Shown piece by piece: positions 11,252 through 23,200 of a stretch of 64,000 nucleotides of DNA. A program made the translations under genes and the position numbers. Every line of letters starts with the position of its first letter. The stretch's first letter is position 1. The stretch lies in the NCBI RefSeq assembly GCF_027943255.1, contig NC_072894.1:58159601-58223600 (forward strand), in the 5' to 3' direction. Under the pieces are notes generated by a model, which did not search any database, had not been told where the DNA came from, and saw nothing but the letters and a program-made list of their open reading frames with translations. Source of the DNA: Anastrepha obliqua (lineage: Eukaryota > Arthropoda > Insecta > Diptera > Tephritidae).

Positions 11252-12837
11252 CGAGGTGTGCTCAAAAAGAAGGGCAACTTATTATATATTTTTTTATTGG
11301 GTGTTGAAATAAGTTTCCGTTCTTTCTTAGCCAAAGTTACGAATTATTTAAACAATTAAATAATTTGTGATATTAAGTGAAGTATGTGCCATTAGAAGCT
11401 ACAACTTTAGTCCATCTTTCAGGCAACATACGGATTCCTCTGACGAAAAATTGGAGTTCCTTTGACTTGATCCATTCATTGAGCCGGTTAGCAATGCTCT
11501 CGTAAGAAATGAACCGCTTTCCATAAGTGCTGACTTCATTGATCGAAACAGATGGTAACCCGAAGGTACAATGTCTGGGAAATATGGAGGGTGGGGCAAG
11601 ATTTCCCAATTTAGTCCTTCTAAATATATCTGGACCGATTTGGCAACGTGTGGCCTGGCGTTGTCACACAGTAAAATCATACCGTCCCGTTCCAGCTTTT
11701 CTTTCAAAGCTCGATTCAAAGGCATTGGCTGCTCGATTTAAATGATCGGCAGTGATGGTTTCAGATGGTTTAAGGAGTTCACAATAGGTGACACCCTTTT
11801 GATCCCACCAGATGTGCAGCATAACCTTTGAAACATGAATATATTTTTCGCTGTCGATGGATCAACATTTTCGACGCTTAGAGCTATCTTAATATATCCA
11901 TTTTTTATCGCTAGTGACGATGCGATGCAGAAACACTTTTCTTTTCTGCCGTTCAAGAAGTATCTCACACGGCACCAAACGTCTCCCGATATCCTTTTCC
12001 TTCAATTGATGTTGCACCCATTGCCATCGTGTGGAAAGGTTTACCGACTTCTGATCTGTCAACAGCCAACTCTTTAGACATATCATAAAGGGTTCTACAG
12101 GCGTCTTCATCCAATAATTGTTCTAGTTGAATATCTTCGAATTTTTTCGGTGCCCCTTTGCGATCCTTTTCACTCACGTCGAAATTGCCATTTTGGAAGC
12201 GTCGAAACCACTCTTTACAAGTTATACTTAATGGAGCGTGATTATTGTAAATATTGAACAATACACGACATGTTTCAGCTGCACTTTAAAAGGTTATAAT
12301 GAAGCATGACTTCCCGCAAATGCTGGTTTTTCGGGTTCAACGTAGACATTTTTGACGTCAGATTAAACGGGATCTTTACGCTTCAAACAAATGTCAACTA
12401 CTGTGATCGAGACCTCTCATATATACCTTCAAATCACCAGTGTATATGATTACTACAGCGAACACAAAAATAGTATCAGCAGCGACACCTCTTTTATGAG
12501 GGCGGGAACTTATTCTCATACCCCCTCAACACTGTTTACAATCTTTCAATTCCTCCTGACTCAAAAGCGGTTTGGTATGGCCCAAGCTCTTTCAGTGAAG
12601 CGGACTTTATCTCCACAATTTTCATAACATTCACGGGGTTAATCTCCTTCCCCCGTCTTTTCATGAAAATACATCTAACTTGTTTGTCTGTCAAAAGCTA
12701 CCTAAATATGACCTATAAATAACTGTTAACATTCGCTCAAGACATTTGTACAAATATATTAAAGCAATAAATTGGAAATCGAAATGTTTGTTGCCTGAGA
12801 ATCGTGAAAATTCACTTTACTTTTTGAGCACACCTCG
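11252..12837 (-). mobile_element. Mariner transposon with both ends, transposase inactivated
   Basis: Both ends share the 18-bp repeat CGAGGTGTGCTCAAAAAG in inverted orientation, and TA flanks each side (11250-11251, 12838-12839). Minus-strand transposase pieces run WFRRFQNGNFDVSEKDRKGA (helix-turn-helix region, near 12210), then LHRIVTSDKKWIY (first Asp, near 11900), LLCDNARPH (second Asp, near 11665), and FPDIVPSGYHLF (third position). The residue 34 places after the second Asp is Gly where the family has Asp, so the catalytic triad is broken. Frameshifts also divide the coding region. At 1586 bp it is longer than the usual ~1.3 kb. Confidence 0.88.
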
Positions 12838-13162
12838 TAGCTACATATGTTCGCATGCAAGAATTTACATTGTTGCTCGAAATATGTGTCTATATATGTA
12901 TGTACCATGTCAAAGTCTGTTGGTACGTATTAATCGAGCATCCTTGGAAAGTAGTACAAGCACCAGCTACATTATTTTCATTTACGCTGTTGACTCTGAC
13001 TCGCTAGTAAGATTAAATTATATGCGTTATATGCTACCATCCGGCGTTATTCACATCATCGGGAAAGATTTAAGCAGTGACGTCAATTGAAGACAAATGA
13101 ATTGCACAAGTACCAACTAAATTAAGGGAATATTGAAATTAAAATTGTTTTTGTAGTCCTAC

Positions 13163-13460
13163 GATTACCACCGTAGCCGAATAGGTTGGTGCTTGATGCT
13201 ATACGGAAGCGCACAGGTTTGAAATACCAGGCACGAAACAACAAATTATAGAAAAAGTTTTTTATTATACCTATTGCTACTCGGAAGGCAATGACAATGA
13301 TATTTCTGCATTGGAAAAGCTCCTCATAAAAGAAACCATCTGCCGTTTGGAGGTATCGTAAGACTGTAGGTTCCTCCATTTGTGGAAAACATCAAGACGC
13401 AGACCACAAATGAGCTGGACCAAAAACCCAGAGAGGGTGTAAGCGCCAATTGTAATTCTT
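13163..13460 (+). repeat. tRNA-derived SINE
   Basis: The head ACCGTAGCCGAATAGGTTGG with GGTTTGAAATACC at 13216-13228 corresponds to RNA polymerase III A and B boxes. The body contains AAAAGCTCCTCATAAAAG and ends GTAAGCGCCAATTGTA. The same body recurs elsewhere in the window (for example 42765, 49383, 51355, 63690). It resembles a tRNA only in the promoter boxes and has no cloverleaf, so it is a SINE and not a tRNA gene. Confidence 0.75.
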
Positions 13461-13589
13461 ACATATACTTAGTTCTGGCATAAGTTCTGTTACAAGTTAA
13501 GTCTGTTATCAATATGGAATTATATTACTTTTTTAAATGAGGTTTGTTTTATTTAATCATATAAATATTAAAACAAAAAAACAATTTCA

Positions 13590-14300
13590 ATTTTCATTCG
13601 AAATGGTTACCATTTCCTTTCACACAAGCCTTCAAACGATTAGGCTGCTCCAACCAAAGACTATTTGAGACTCTCCAAATTTCTGAGAGATCATCGACAG
13701 GCCATGTTCTCCAATCTGACCACAAAACCGTAGTTAATGGACTCAAATCTGGTCTTCCAGACGGTCAATATTCTGTGGCTATGAACCCAAGAATATTGTT
13801 TTTTAGCCACTGCTGAGTGCTTCTTGCCTTATGGGCTGTAGTGGAATCTTACTGGAAAATCCAATTCTCTCAATTGAAGAGAGTACTACTCAACTGCTTC
13901 AACACGCCTTCTAAGACATCCTCCTGGTACACTTTTGCCTCAGTCTTAATCGCTCCTCGCTCTTAACTCCCCACCAGACCATTACGGAGGCTGGATGGAG
14001 GCCAAGCTGAACCCTTGGAACCACATTTTTTGCAGTTGAGCTACGAAAGGCTTTTATGTGAAGATCATCTCTAATCAGTCGTGACATGGATCTGGTGGAT
14101 ACATTAATTTCCCCACACATGATTTTCTGGCTCGAACCACGCAAGAACGACCATGTCTTTTTCTGGCTATCACTTGTGAATTTTGGGAAGTATGATTGAT
14201 CGTGAAATATTAAGTTGTTTTCAGTAATTCGTAAATCTCACTTGCACTTTTAACACATTTAATGCAATTACTGTAATGCGATTTTTTTTGGTCACGAAAC
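13590..14300 (-). pseudogene. Tc1-like transposase relic
   Basis: On the minus strand, SVMVWWGVKS (near 13985) is the Tc1 'S.MVWG' block. Further on, YWPSGRPDLSPLTTVLWSDW near 13760 matches 'WP.NSPDLNPIE..W', with Asp retained in PDL but the following acidic position changed to Thr. The C-terminal tail NRLKACVKGNGNHFE follows. An upstream piece MSRLIRDDLHIKAFRSSTAK is the end of the DNA-binding region. Frames are interrupted. Confidence 0.65.
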
Positions 14301-14427
14301 TGAGTATAATTATGAGTATACAATGCATACAAACAAAGGCAAAAACAACGGAACTTTTTTCTGCAAATTTATTCTCGCCTTATGCATTGTACTATTTGTC
14401 ACAGAATTTATGACAAGACTAAGTATA

Positions 14428-15269
14428 CAGGGTCCGGATCTCGAATTGTATCCAATTAAAAAGGCCATACATTTGCTTTGTAAAATTAGTTTTATTCAAT
14501 TCAAAGTAAAAGATGTGAGTAAATAAGGAATGAAACTACTTTTGCTCGATATGACCCCCTTTTGCCCTGACTAATGGCCTTGAGACGGTCCGGAAACGAA
14601 TCGCAAGCTGTGACAATGGCTTTTTTCAGCGCCTCGAGACTGGTCCTTCAATTCTTTAGTTCGGACCTTGCTCTCCAAAATGGGCCAAAGAGAATAATCT
14701 ATCGGACTCGCGTCTGGTGAATTTGGGAGTTTACAAATTAGTCAATTTAAAAAATTTTCTCGTCAGAAAACACAATGTTCGAAAATTGAGCTAAGCAAAG
14801 CAACTCTTTCGCTCTCTCAAGTCTGACTTGTTGCTGCTTTGGTGTGAGGTCATGCGCCTTTTGTATCTTGATTTTGAGATCATATTTTAGTATGCGGCGG
14901 ATGATACGGTCTGATATTTTCAGTTCTTCCGCCTTTTGATTGGCACTTCGTCGGGTATTTCTTTCAAGTCGCTTTTCTTCACTTTTTGAATCATTTCACT
15001 TGACCTTGCAGTCTTTTGATGATCACCTACATGACGTTTCGTGATCATATCCGTACCATTGTAACGAATAATGATGATGATGCAAAATTTGTATTTACTT
15101 TACACTATTAAGTTTGAAATCTATTACCGATTTTCTTTTTTCGCGTTTACTCTCGGCAAAATGTTTCCGCACTCTTGTGAGCAATACTCTCTACTGTCAT
15201 TTAGTCAACTAATAGACAGTTTATGCCCGTGCTGGTTACATTTGGTTACACTTCGAGTGCCGCGCCCTT
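14428..15269 (-). mobile_element. Internally deleted Tc1-like transposon with inverted ends
   Basis: The left end AGGGTCCGGATCTCGAATTG (from 14429) and the right end read inward, AGGGCGCGGCACTCGAAGTG, match at most positions. TA lies outside each. On the minus strand, N-terminal transposase pieces (KKSDLKEIPDE, YKRRMTSHQSSNKSDLRERK near 14830) are followed by FRTLCFLTRKFFKLTN, a decayed first-Asp block. The frame then jumps to SPIDYSLWPILESKVRT near 14690. The central catalytic part is missing. Confidence 0.7.
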
Positions 15270-15469
15270 TATATATGATAAAAAAAAATTAAGTAAAAAT
15301 GAGTATGTCCTGTTTCAAGAAGGTATCAATTACTTTTGGAACATTTTGATTAGTATCGAACTGGCTTGAAGTGAAGTTTCTGATGCTTACCAATACTTTT
15401 TACAACTTTAATTGAAGTTAACTCCAGGATTAGTACTAAGCTTTCACAAATGTGGTCGGCGGGGTAAAA

Positions 15470-15705
15470 CCGAGTATCGTAAAGCGTCACAAACCGCAAA
15501 TTTCGGGCATACCATGCGTGGTCTTAATATAAGTTGCTGCGGTTGATTATTCAAGGTACAATCGAAGGCAAACGAGGAGTTGAAAGGGAGCAAATGTCCT
15601 GGCTACATAATACAAGAGAGTGGACAGGATGAAGAATTATTGAGCATCTAGATGAAAATTATTATAATGGGATGATAATGGGATAATTGACCGGGAAATG
15701 GGATG
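15470..15705 (+). pseudogene. Non-LTR retrotransposon C-terminal relic
   Basis: The plus strand reads LRLIIQGTIEGKRGVEREQM then SWLHNTREWTG followed by a stop. This is the conserved tail 'RLIIQGKI.GKRG.GR....WL.N.R.W' of endonuclease/RT non-LTR retrotransposons. Upstream residues (GHTMRG near 15510) match the 'GH..R' block. It is a 5'-truncated fragment. Confidence 0.65.
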
Positions 15706-16640
15706 GGAATGCCCAGTTACGTTCATTATTAGAGTTTTAGATTAAAGAAAATTGGTTTTGAATGAGTATGAAATATAAGTTAATAAGCAAAATTTGATAT
15801 ATATAACCACTAAAACTGTTCTTTTTGTAATTTAATTATTTCGCTCAATTGAATTTGTGAACTATCTGGGTATTTAAATGTATTTAAATTAAAATTCAAA
15901 TTGTATTTAGTTTACTGACAGACGACGTTAGAGTCAATGTAGTATGATCTTTAATTAAGTTCTTTGTAGCATTTAAAGTGTATAAATATGTTAGTTTTAT
16001 TTAATAAAGAAATATATCTATCTATCGATATATTAGATATTGGATGCTTATTTGGAGCAGTGTCGGCATTTCTTTGTCACTTGGAATCCTTTGCCTACGG
16101 TGTTCATTGTCTCAAGACAAAAGAATTGCAGAAATCCATTATTCCTCATTCCAGTGGTATTATTCTGCTTGCGCTCACACATGAATCATCAATTCAATGG
16201 CATACCCATGCATAAAGAACTCAGCAGCTACGTTTGAATTCTACTACACAGATGTTTATAATAAAAAAAAACTACCAGATGGTTATTCGCTAGGTATTGA
16301 AATGTGTCAAGGTGAATTAAATTCCAGTTTCGATGCACATGCGCATACGCAAACACTCACACGTTAGGCTCCCATGTCACAGCTTTGAACAATTAGAAAG
16401 ACAACTAACTGCATACACACAAAGTACACCTTCATGCATTTATATACTTTCAATGAGGCCAGAAGGCGTTGCATATTTAAAAGCGGTATACACATATTAT
16501 ATATGTCTGTATATATGACCATGTGTGCGTACATGTGTGATTATGATTCTCGGAAATATGTCCAATACAAAAACAAGCATTTCCAACCTTCACAAATAAT
16601 TTTTACATACACCGTAATTATAAATACCTGAATTTACTTC
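15706..16640. other. Upstream region of Ilp gene 1; no other gene seen
   Basis: AT-rich sequence with TATG/CA microsatellite stretches (16490-16530). TATTTAAAAG at about 16472 is the only weak TATA-like candidate upstream of the first Ilp gene. No mobile element was recognised. Confidence 0.35.
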
Positions 16641-16732
16641 TATGTTAGATGCAGTCTGGAAAAACGCCAGAATACGCATATTGCATTTTAAAGAAATTAC
16701 TAGCAAACAAAGTAGAAAAAAAGCCCATACAA

Positions 16733-17245
16733 ATGCAGTCGCCATATTTTATAGCTCTTTGGTGGCTACTTGTATATGATTCTCTTTTATGGCAAACAGC
16801 AATTGCACGGCAGAAATTCTGTGGTGATAGTCTCTCACAGGCATTGGATTTGATCTGCACTAACGGTTATAATGTCCTATTAATCAATCCATCTCAAAAA
16901 CGCACCGAGTCTGATATGGACGAATCAGTTGGTAAGAAATGCTTCTGATTTTAATTTCAACTCACATTTCTTATACTCATTTACTGATTTACATTTTTTT
17001 TTTGTGTCAAAATATATTTTCTGGCAGCAACCAAGTATGAAAATGGAGCATCGGGAGAGTTACTTTTATCGGGTTACCCTCTCATCAATGGAATGAATCC
17101 AGTTTTGTCGAAAATGTTTAAAAATATGTTGGCATCAGTGCGTCATCGACGTAGTCGTAATGGATTGTTCCAAGGCATATATGATGAGTGTTGCACGCAG
17201 CCTTGCTCCTATGGAGAACTGTCCGCTTACTGTCGTCCTAATTAA
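16733..17245 (+). CDS. Ilp: Insulin-like peptide precursor (Ilp gene 1)
   Basis: Secreted insulin-family hormone precursor, 138 residues in two exons: 16733-16931 and 17028-17245. The 96-bp GT-AG intron (GTAAGA donor, CTGGCAG acceptor) is phase 1 and lies in the connecting peptide, as in other insulin genes. Residues 1-25 form a signal peptide. The B chain has RQKFCGDSLSQALDLIC, Cys30 and Cys42 in C-x11-C, followed by NGYN. KR at 56-57 is a processing site. RHRRSR (105-110) precedes the A chain GIYDECCTQPCSYGELSAYC, with CC at 121-122, Cys126 and Cys135. I start at 16733 because the hydrophobic signal begins there; an in-frame ATG at 16649 would add 28 polar residues. The B chain resembles what I recall of Drosophila Ilp4 more than the other two genes here, but orthology is unproven. 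Confidence 0.93.
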
Positions 17246-17725
17246 CTAGAGCAGTTTTATAAATCTCATTATTAATTCATATTATTAACTCATATCTTGA
17301 AATGCACTTATATGGCTAAAGGCAAAAATATTGAAAAAAAAATGTATCGCACTTATCTATTTATTAAAATCGTATAATTACATACATATAAAAAAGAACA
17401 TGCACGCATTCGAAGGAAATGCAAAAATGATAACACAGCTTTTTATGCACATCACACAAAGTGTTTTTTATTTGGCCGAACACAATTTTTTTAATATACC
17501 TTTGATTTTGGTCCCCTCTGGTCTGATGTTTCTGCATCACTGAGCATTCAGGCGACATAGGTTTTTTTTTTTCAAATAAGCGGTTCGAATTTTTCTTGAA
17601 AACCGTAATATTTTTATCCTTTTCGCTTAACGATATGTAAGTATGCATATGTACATATGTATTTGTGATCGGCGTAGTCTGTCTGCTGTTAAAAATATAT
17701 TACCTTATACAGTTTAGCAAATTAA
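17246..17725. other. 3' flank of Ilp gene 1
   Basis: AT-rich sequence. No canonical AATAAA close to the stop codon was seen; ATTAAA occurs at about 17363. Short frames here have no recognisable domains. Confidence 0.35.
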
Positions 17726-17726
17726 A

Positions 17727-18400
17727 GGGTGATCAATTTAGAGGTGTCAGATTGTAAATGAAATTAAATTTAAAACATCGAAAATTCGAATAAATTGGGC
17801 AATCTTAACTTCTCTTGTGTAGAACAATTCATGATATTTTTTAAATATTTTTTAAAGATAATCCCTTTGAAATGGAGGCTGAAGGCTTCGGTCGGTATCT
17901 CGTGAATAAATTTAGTAATGCTGACTTCCAATGCCTCAATCGAAGCTGATTTACCGACAAAGCACTCAGATTTTGCATACCCCGACAAATAAAAGTCCGA
18001 AGTATGATATCACGCGATCTTGGTGGCCAATCCACTGGTTCGAGACAAGAGACACATTGCTCACTGACATAACGATGCAGTAAATCTATTGTTTTACGGG
18101 CTGCAGGGCAAGTAGCGCCATCTTGTTGGAACCAAATGTTGTGGAGATTACAGTCTTCAATTTTCGCCATCCAAAAGTCGTTTACCATGGTGCGATAGCG
18201 TTCGTCATTCACTGTAACATTGGCGTCAATCTCGTCTTTGAAAAAATATAGAGCGATGATTCTTCCAGTCTATAGGCCGCAACAAATGTTGTTTTCAATA
18301 GATGTAATGACTGTTCTTGAATGGCTATCGGTTACTCTTCAGCTCAAATATGGCAATTTTGCTTATTGACGTAGCCTTTAAGCTTCATCGCTGAGCAATT
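17727..18400 (-). pseudogene. DD41D mariner-like relic
   Basis: The left end AGGGTGATCAATTTAGAGGT resembles the end of the element at 26175. The minus strand gives NDERYRTMVNDFWMAKIED, NIWFQQDGATCPAARKTIDL and VDWPPRSRDI, the same blocks as at 8166-9052. Frameshifting occurs right at the third catalytic Asp. KLLSDEA near 18385 is a remnant of the first-Asp block. The N-terminus is missing where a retrotransposon fragment begins. Confidence 0.65.
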
Positions 18401-18439
18401 TTTGGGTCCCAAAATAGGGATCCAAAACTTTCAAACTTT

Positions 18440-18960
18440 CCAAATTGGATAAAGAAGCAAAGCGAACGGGTCTGGTGGTGAACGAGGACAAAATGAAGTA
18501 CCTCCTGTCATCAAACAAACAGTCGGCGAAGTCGTGTATCGGCACCCACGTCTCTGTTGACATTTATAATTTCGAGGTTGTAAAATACTTGGTATATTTA
18601 GTAATCAGCATTAACACCGATAACAAAGTCATAAAGTGGCCTTTGGAGAGTTTGAGAGATAGCTTCTGCGGAAGATTTTGGAGCTTTGCACGTTGATGTC
18701 GGCGAGTATAGCAGGCGATGAAACAATGAACTGTATAAGTTTCACGACATAGCGCAGCGAATAAAGATCGAACAGAATCTGTAGTCCGAATGGATACAAA
18801 CGCTCCGGCTCTGAAAGTATTCGAAGCGGTATCACCCTGAAGAAGGATTTGGCTTCACTTGGTGTGTTCAACTGGCGTCGGTTAGCACGAGAAAGAAACG
18901 ACTGGTGCGCTTTTTGAAAAATCGCGTAAGATGTTATCGCGTCAATTAAGGAGAAAAAAA
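18440..18960 (+). pseudogene. Non-LTR retrotransposon RT fragment
   Basis: KEAKRTGLVVNEDKMKYLLS, then SAKSCIGTHVSVDIYNFEVV and KYLVYLVISINTDNK on the plus strand match the RT block 'GL.INE.KTK.M' and 'F.YLG..I' of endonuclease/RT non-LTR elements. After frame breaks the C-terminal 'IQRLRWLGHV.RM....' region continues to about 18890. The same family recurs at 51740-52130 (minus) and 62200-63005 (plus). Confidence 0.7.
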
Positions 18961-19199
18961 TGTGGATATTCGGCGAGTTTTTCGAAAACTCAATGACTGA
19001 AATAATGACGCATTGGAAGATCGCCCGGCTTCAAATCTTCTACCAGTTGTATTTAATATGCTTTCAATCCAAAATCTTCTCGTAGTAGTGCCATAAAATA
19101 GGCCAAGTTTTTGAAGTCGGCGCCGAATCGATTCTTCCGGGTCTTCGGCAAAACTCTCATTTACAGAGATCTAGAGAAATTGATAGCCATGGAAGACCT

Positions 19200-19350
19200 A
19201 CAGTATCATGCCGCAAAAATACACTCGGAGGGTTGCCATTGCCTGCCGAGGAGCGACCACTATTAAAAAATACTTTTCCTATCATTTGGTGTTTCATGCA
19301 AGGAGTTTCGAACTCGGACACTGCCGCATGGTAGACACTACCAAATAGTA
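19200..19350 (-). repeat. SINE fragment
   Basis: AAATACACTCGGAGGGTTGC, CATTGCCTGCCGAGGAGCGA and a following GGTGTTTCATGCAAGG match the body of the SINE family in reverse orientation. GAGTTTCGAACTC is a decayed B box. Only part of the element remains. Confidence 0.6.
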
Positions 19351-19379
19351 GTCCCTAAGCAAAGATGCGCTCATGGCCT

Positions 19380-20010
19380 TAGACCGTCCTCCACCGACTT
19401 CAGGCGTAGTTGAGTCCTGTAAATCTAGGCTGAACTATGTCCGTATACATAATATCCTGATGCCAACATAGGTCCAGGGACACGTGGGTATCGTGGGTAA
19501 CAAGATTTCTGACTTTTAGCTAGGATGGGCTCTGAGGCCTTAATGGAAGTTGGCCATGGCTAGCATACCGGTTACTCCCCCACTTACCCAAAAACGCGCT
19601 TGGTAGGCTGAGAGAGGCTGCAGATGGACAAAACTGATGTTACCTGTCATGTCCGACCGACTGTCGCAGATCCCCTTATCATTAAGCAGAAGGGACTGTA
19701 GGCAGCTGGTTGGACTGATGACGAGCCACTTTCTATGGGCGAAGTACATGGAGAAGGTAGATATCTCAGACAGCGCACTCTACAAAGCATGTGGAGAGGA
19801 GGATGGGACGGCGGATAACTTTCTGTGCGTCTGCCCCACCTTCACTCGAATCAGGCTTGAGGTCTTTAGCACTGATGTGTTAAGAAGCGGCCTTGACTCC
19901 TTGGCACCAGATTTCAAGATCTACTCAGATTTCTTCGGCGTTCGAGTAGATTTAAAGAAAATTAAAAAGGGCACCAAAGTGCAGTACAATGGACTTAATG
20001 TTATATGAGT
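19380..20010 (+). pseudogene. Non-LTR retrotransposon RNase H and C-terminal fragment
   Basis: VQGHVGIVGNKISDF (near 19475) is the RNase H 'GH.GI.GNE.AD' block, followed by stops. A 123-codon frame at 19637-20008 carries LSRRDCRQLVGLMTSHFLWA and then CGEEDGTADNFLCVCPTF, a zinc-knuckle-like C..C(x)..H/F..C end typical of jockey/R1-type elements. The 5' portion is missing. Confidence 0.7.
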
Positions 20011-20187
20011 GCAAGTAGCCAGTTTGTCTCGACAAAAAAAGTCACTACTCTGCCGATTCGGCTAGGGTGGCCGCCATACATGCTTTATCTATTGTATACA
20101 CTTATTTTGAGGTATTTTGGATCTAACTGATATTGGTGGAAACTCGCTCGGTCTAGAATAAGCTGCTTAAGGTTGAACTTGTTTAGC

Positions 20188-20278
20188 TTCATCTTTGTTG
20201 TTGTTGCGTTTAGTCTGCATAGAAAACAAAAGGTGATTTTCGTTGTTGTAGCGTTTAGTGCACATAGAAAACAATTGG
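20188..20278. repeat. Short tandem duplication
   Basis: TTGTTGTTGCGTTTAGTCTG with CATAGAAAACAA is repeated about 50 bp later as TTGTTGTAGCGTTTAGTGCA with CATAGAAAACAA. It makes two imperfect units and has no coding role. Confidence 0.6.
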
Positions 20279-20299
20279 TGTAGGTGTTTGGCCTAGAAA

Positions 20300-23200
20300 T
20301 CATTTTTTCCTCAATACTTTTAGACTAGTGTTATTTCGTTATAGGTATGTAAATCATAATGGTAATAACTAAAATGCCGTTACCTCATAAACAAGATAAT
20401 TTTTGCCACTCCAAGAGTAAGATTTATAAACAGAATAAGAATTTAGAACTGTCTCTTTCTTAAGACGGATTTCGATTTCGACGGTAATATAATATTTTTT
20501 ATGCCATAGCCCCTCTTTCACCAATTTTAAGTTGAACATTTTCTTCCTTTTGTTGATTGGCGTCTTAAGTTCTCTCTACAAAATACTTATTTCACTGATT
20601 ATGACACACACGCAATATGTACAACCTTCTATGTTCTGATAGCCATCCCTGAGCTCGATAAATATCTTATAACTGAAAGGTGTGCCTACTCTATTCACGC
20701 TTCTTTTGCTTATTTAGCACATACTCATCATCCATTTGTCTATTTAGGCCGAAACCCTTTTATGCGCTGGGCTATGTCCGTGTCAGTATAAAGCTCGTAC
20801 ACTTCATTATTCTATCATATCTTCAAAGGTATGCATCGCCTAAGCAAATACTTACTTAGATAATTGTCTTGATGCACTCTTGCCTCTGTACATCCATCTG
20901 GTCTCTATCTTCAGCCCCTTAATGCCTTTCAAGATATACAAAGAAATTTTTGCCGAAATCCTTGAATGAATCTAAAAGTATACACTGTGAAGGCAAAATA
21001 TAGCTAGCGATAATCAATACAGAATTCGACACAAATTGCCTTCAAAATATTCAAATAAACAAGCATCTACAAAAACAAATTATAAAACTACAAATTAGTT
21101 TATTATTTGACAGGCAAACAGTTTATACCTAAATCGATAGGCCATTTTTGTATCATAAAAAATAACAGCCTATTTCGAGCCTTCATAATTTCCCAGAATA
21201 CAAATAAAAGTAATAGAGTCAGAACTCTGTTTATACGCCAAACACGCGCCGACCTTCCTACAAAGGCGCGCACAAAGTCATTTGATTGTAGGTATATAAT
21301 AAAAAGTAAAAATTGTAGGCAAATAAAAAGTTATGTCTGCAACGTTGACCATTGACAGTGTTTTTCTTTAACTTTGTTGTTGTATCATTACCGCCATTGT
21401 TACGAAAAAGAAACAAATAAACATTAAAAGGACACAAGCGATGGGCCATAAAAGTTGGATGAGCTGGTCGCACCGTTGAGCTTATGGCCCTCACACTGAC
21501 AACAGCAACTACTGGGCGAGACAGGGTATTACGAAGAACAATAATACTAACAATTGTGAATCCGTCTGTATTCCTGCTTAAGCCCATTGATCTCAAGTTG
21601 CCTGGCTCGTCTGTGTCTGAGTGTTGTTCTCGTCTGTTGGTTAGCCTTTCGATTGCTACGTAAAAGTTAAACTGTAAAATCAATTATAATGGACAGATGA
21701 AAAAGGAGAGAAAAGAAGAAAATTAAAACAACAATGAAAAAATCACCTTCATGAAATAGTAAAAAAAAGGAAATTTACTATGGCAAACAAAAGTGCGCAA
21801 ATAGCCTTTTTTACAAGGACAGAGGAAGCATAAAATGAATGCTCTCATAGAGTAAATATATGTAAGTGTAGGCGTAAAATCAGGAAAAGTTGGAAAAACA
21901 CAAAACAATGAATTCAAGCGTGAGATATGAAAGCAACGCTACAACAAAAAAAATATAGTAGAACAACAAGCAAACAGCAATGCAGCCTTGAAAAATTTCC
22001 ACTTTTCATGAAATTTGTAAAGGTCTGTTTTAGCTAGAGAATTGAGTAATTACGTGGCGCACTATGCATTTATCATTCCATTGAAATGCAATTCTCAACC
22101 GGGATATGAATTAATTTATTTGAAGTGCACGTTAAAGTAAAAAGTTCTGAAAGTTCACCGCAACATGTCTTCATCGAGCCATATCTGCCGATACGAACTT
22201 CGACTCATACTATCTTGCATAGAAGATTTGAAAATGTCATTACGCTTCAAAAGTCGTTTGCCATTTTTGTGTTCCGTGAAGCCGATTTTGAGCCTCAAAG
22301 AACGTTAAAAGAGGAGGTAAAAAAAGAAGGCACTATCACAGATGTAGTTGATGATGGCTGAACTGGAACAGAATTAAATCGTCCTAGAGGTTGGGTTGTG
22401 TAACATTAGTAAGAATGTCTACTTCATCTGCCGTTAAAGAAAAAGCAGTCAGCATCCCAATGAATAACTACATACAAGATATTTTTAAGATGCATCCTTA
22501 TATTCCTAATTATTAATTACTTCGTTACAAAAAATTATGCTGCCAACACAACTGACTTCAGTCACTGCAACCAATCTAATATAATATATGGCGCCAGGAA
22601 GTAAATATGTACTTTCAAAAATTTCATTATTGCTATCGTTTGTTTTCCAGCACTAAATAAAAACGGCGATTGCAATGATTCCCTTCTGAAAATTATAGGC
22701 GTCGAAGTTGAGACAGCCTCTGGTAGGCCAATTATCGATAATGCTGATAAAATCTTGAAAATCGTCGAGTCAGACTGACATGTGAGCATTTGTTTCATTA
22801 CCCAAGAATTGAAGATTAGTTAACGAAAATGGAAATAAAACGAAAAACTCTTGAGCACAGATAGCAGATCGAGTTTTCCATTTAACCCAATCACATGGGC
22901 ACTAAAAGCCCAACGCCAACTAGAGCTCTCATGTAACTGGACTCATATTTTAGAATAAATAAATAAGAAGGCATGATAGATTCCAAGATTACAACATTCA
23001 TGTGAGTAATTATGGCTGTGACATAATAGTTGAACAAACGAGAAAAGGAACGGCGTAGTCCTACGAACTCGCTCGTTAATAACAAAAAAATAAAATTAAC
23101 ACAAATTTTAAATTATTACGCCAGCGAAACAGCTGATTCTGCCAAATTCCCTGAGAGCGGGAAGTGTCTCGCAATATCGCTATCTCTATATTCCCTCCTG

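Noticed and set aside
13165..13235. Possible tRNA gene (A and B boxes)
   Set aside because: Only the internal promoter boxes fit. No cloverleaf can be formed and the sequence is the head of a repeated SINE.
21258..21683. 141-codon open frame on the minus strand
   Set aside because: No recognisable domain, no signal peptide, no splice context and no repeat similarity in the window. Length alone is not enough in this sequence.
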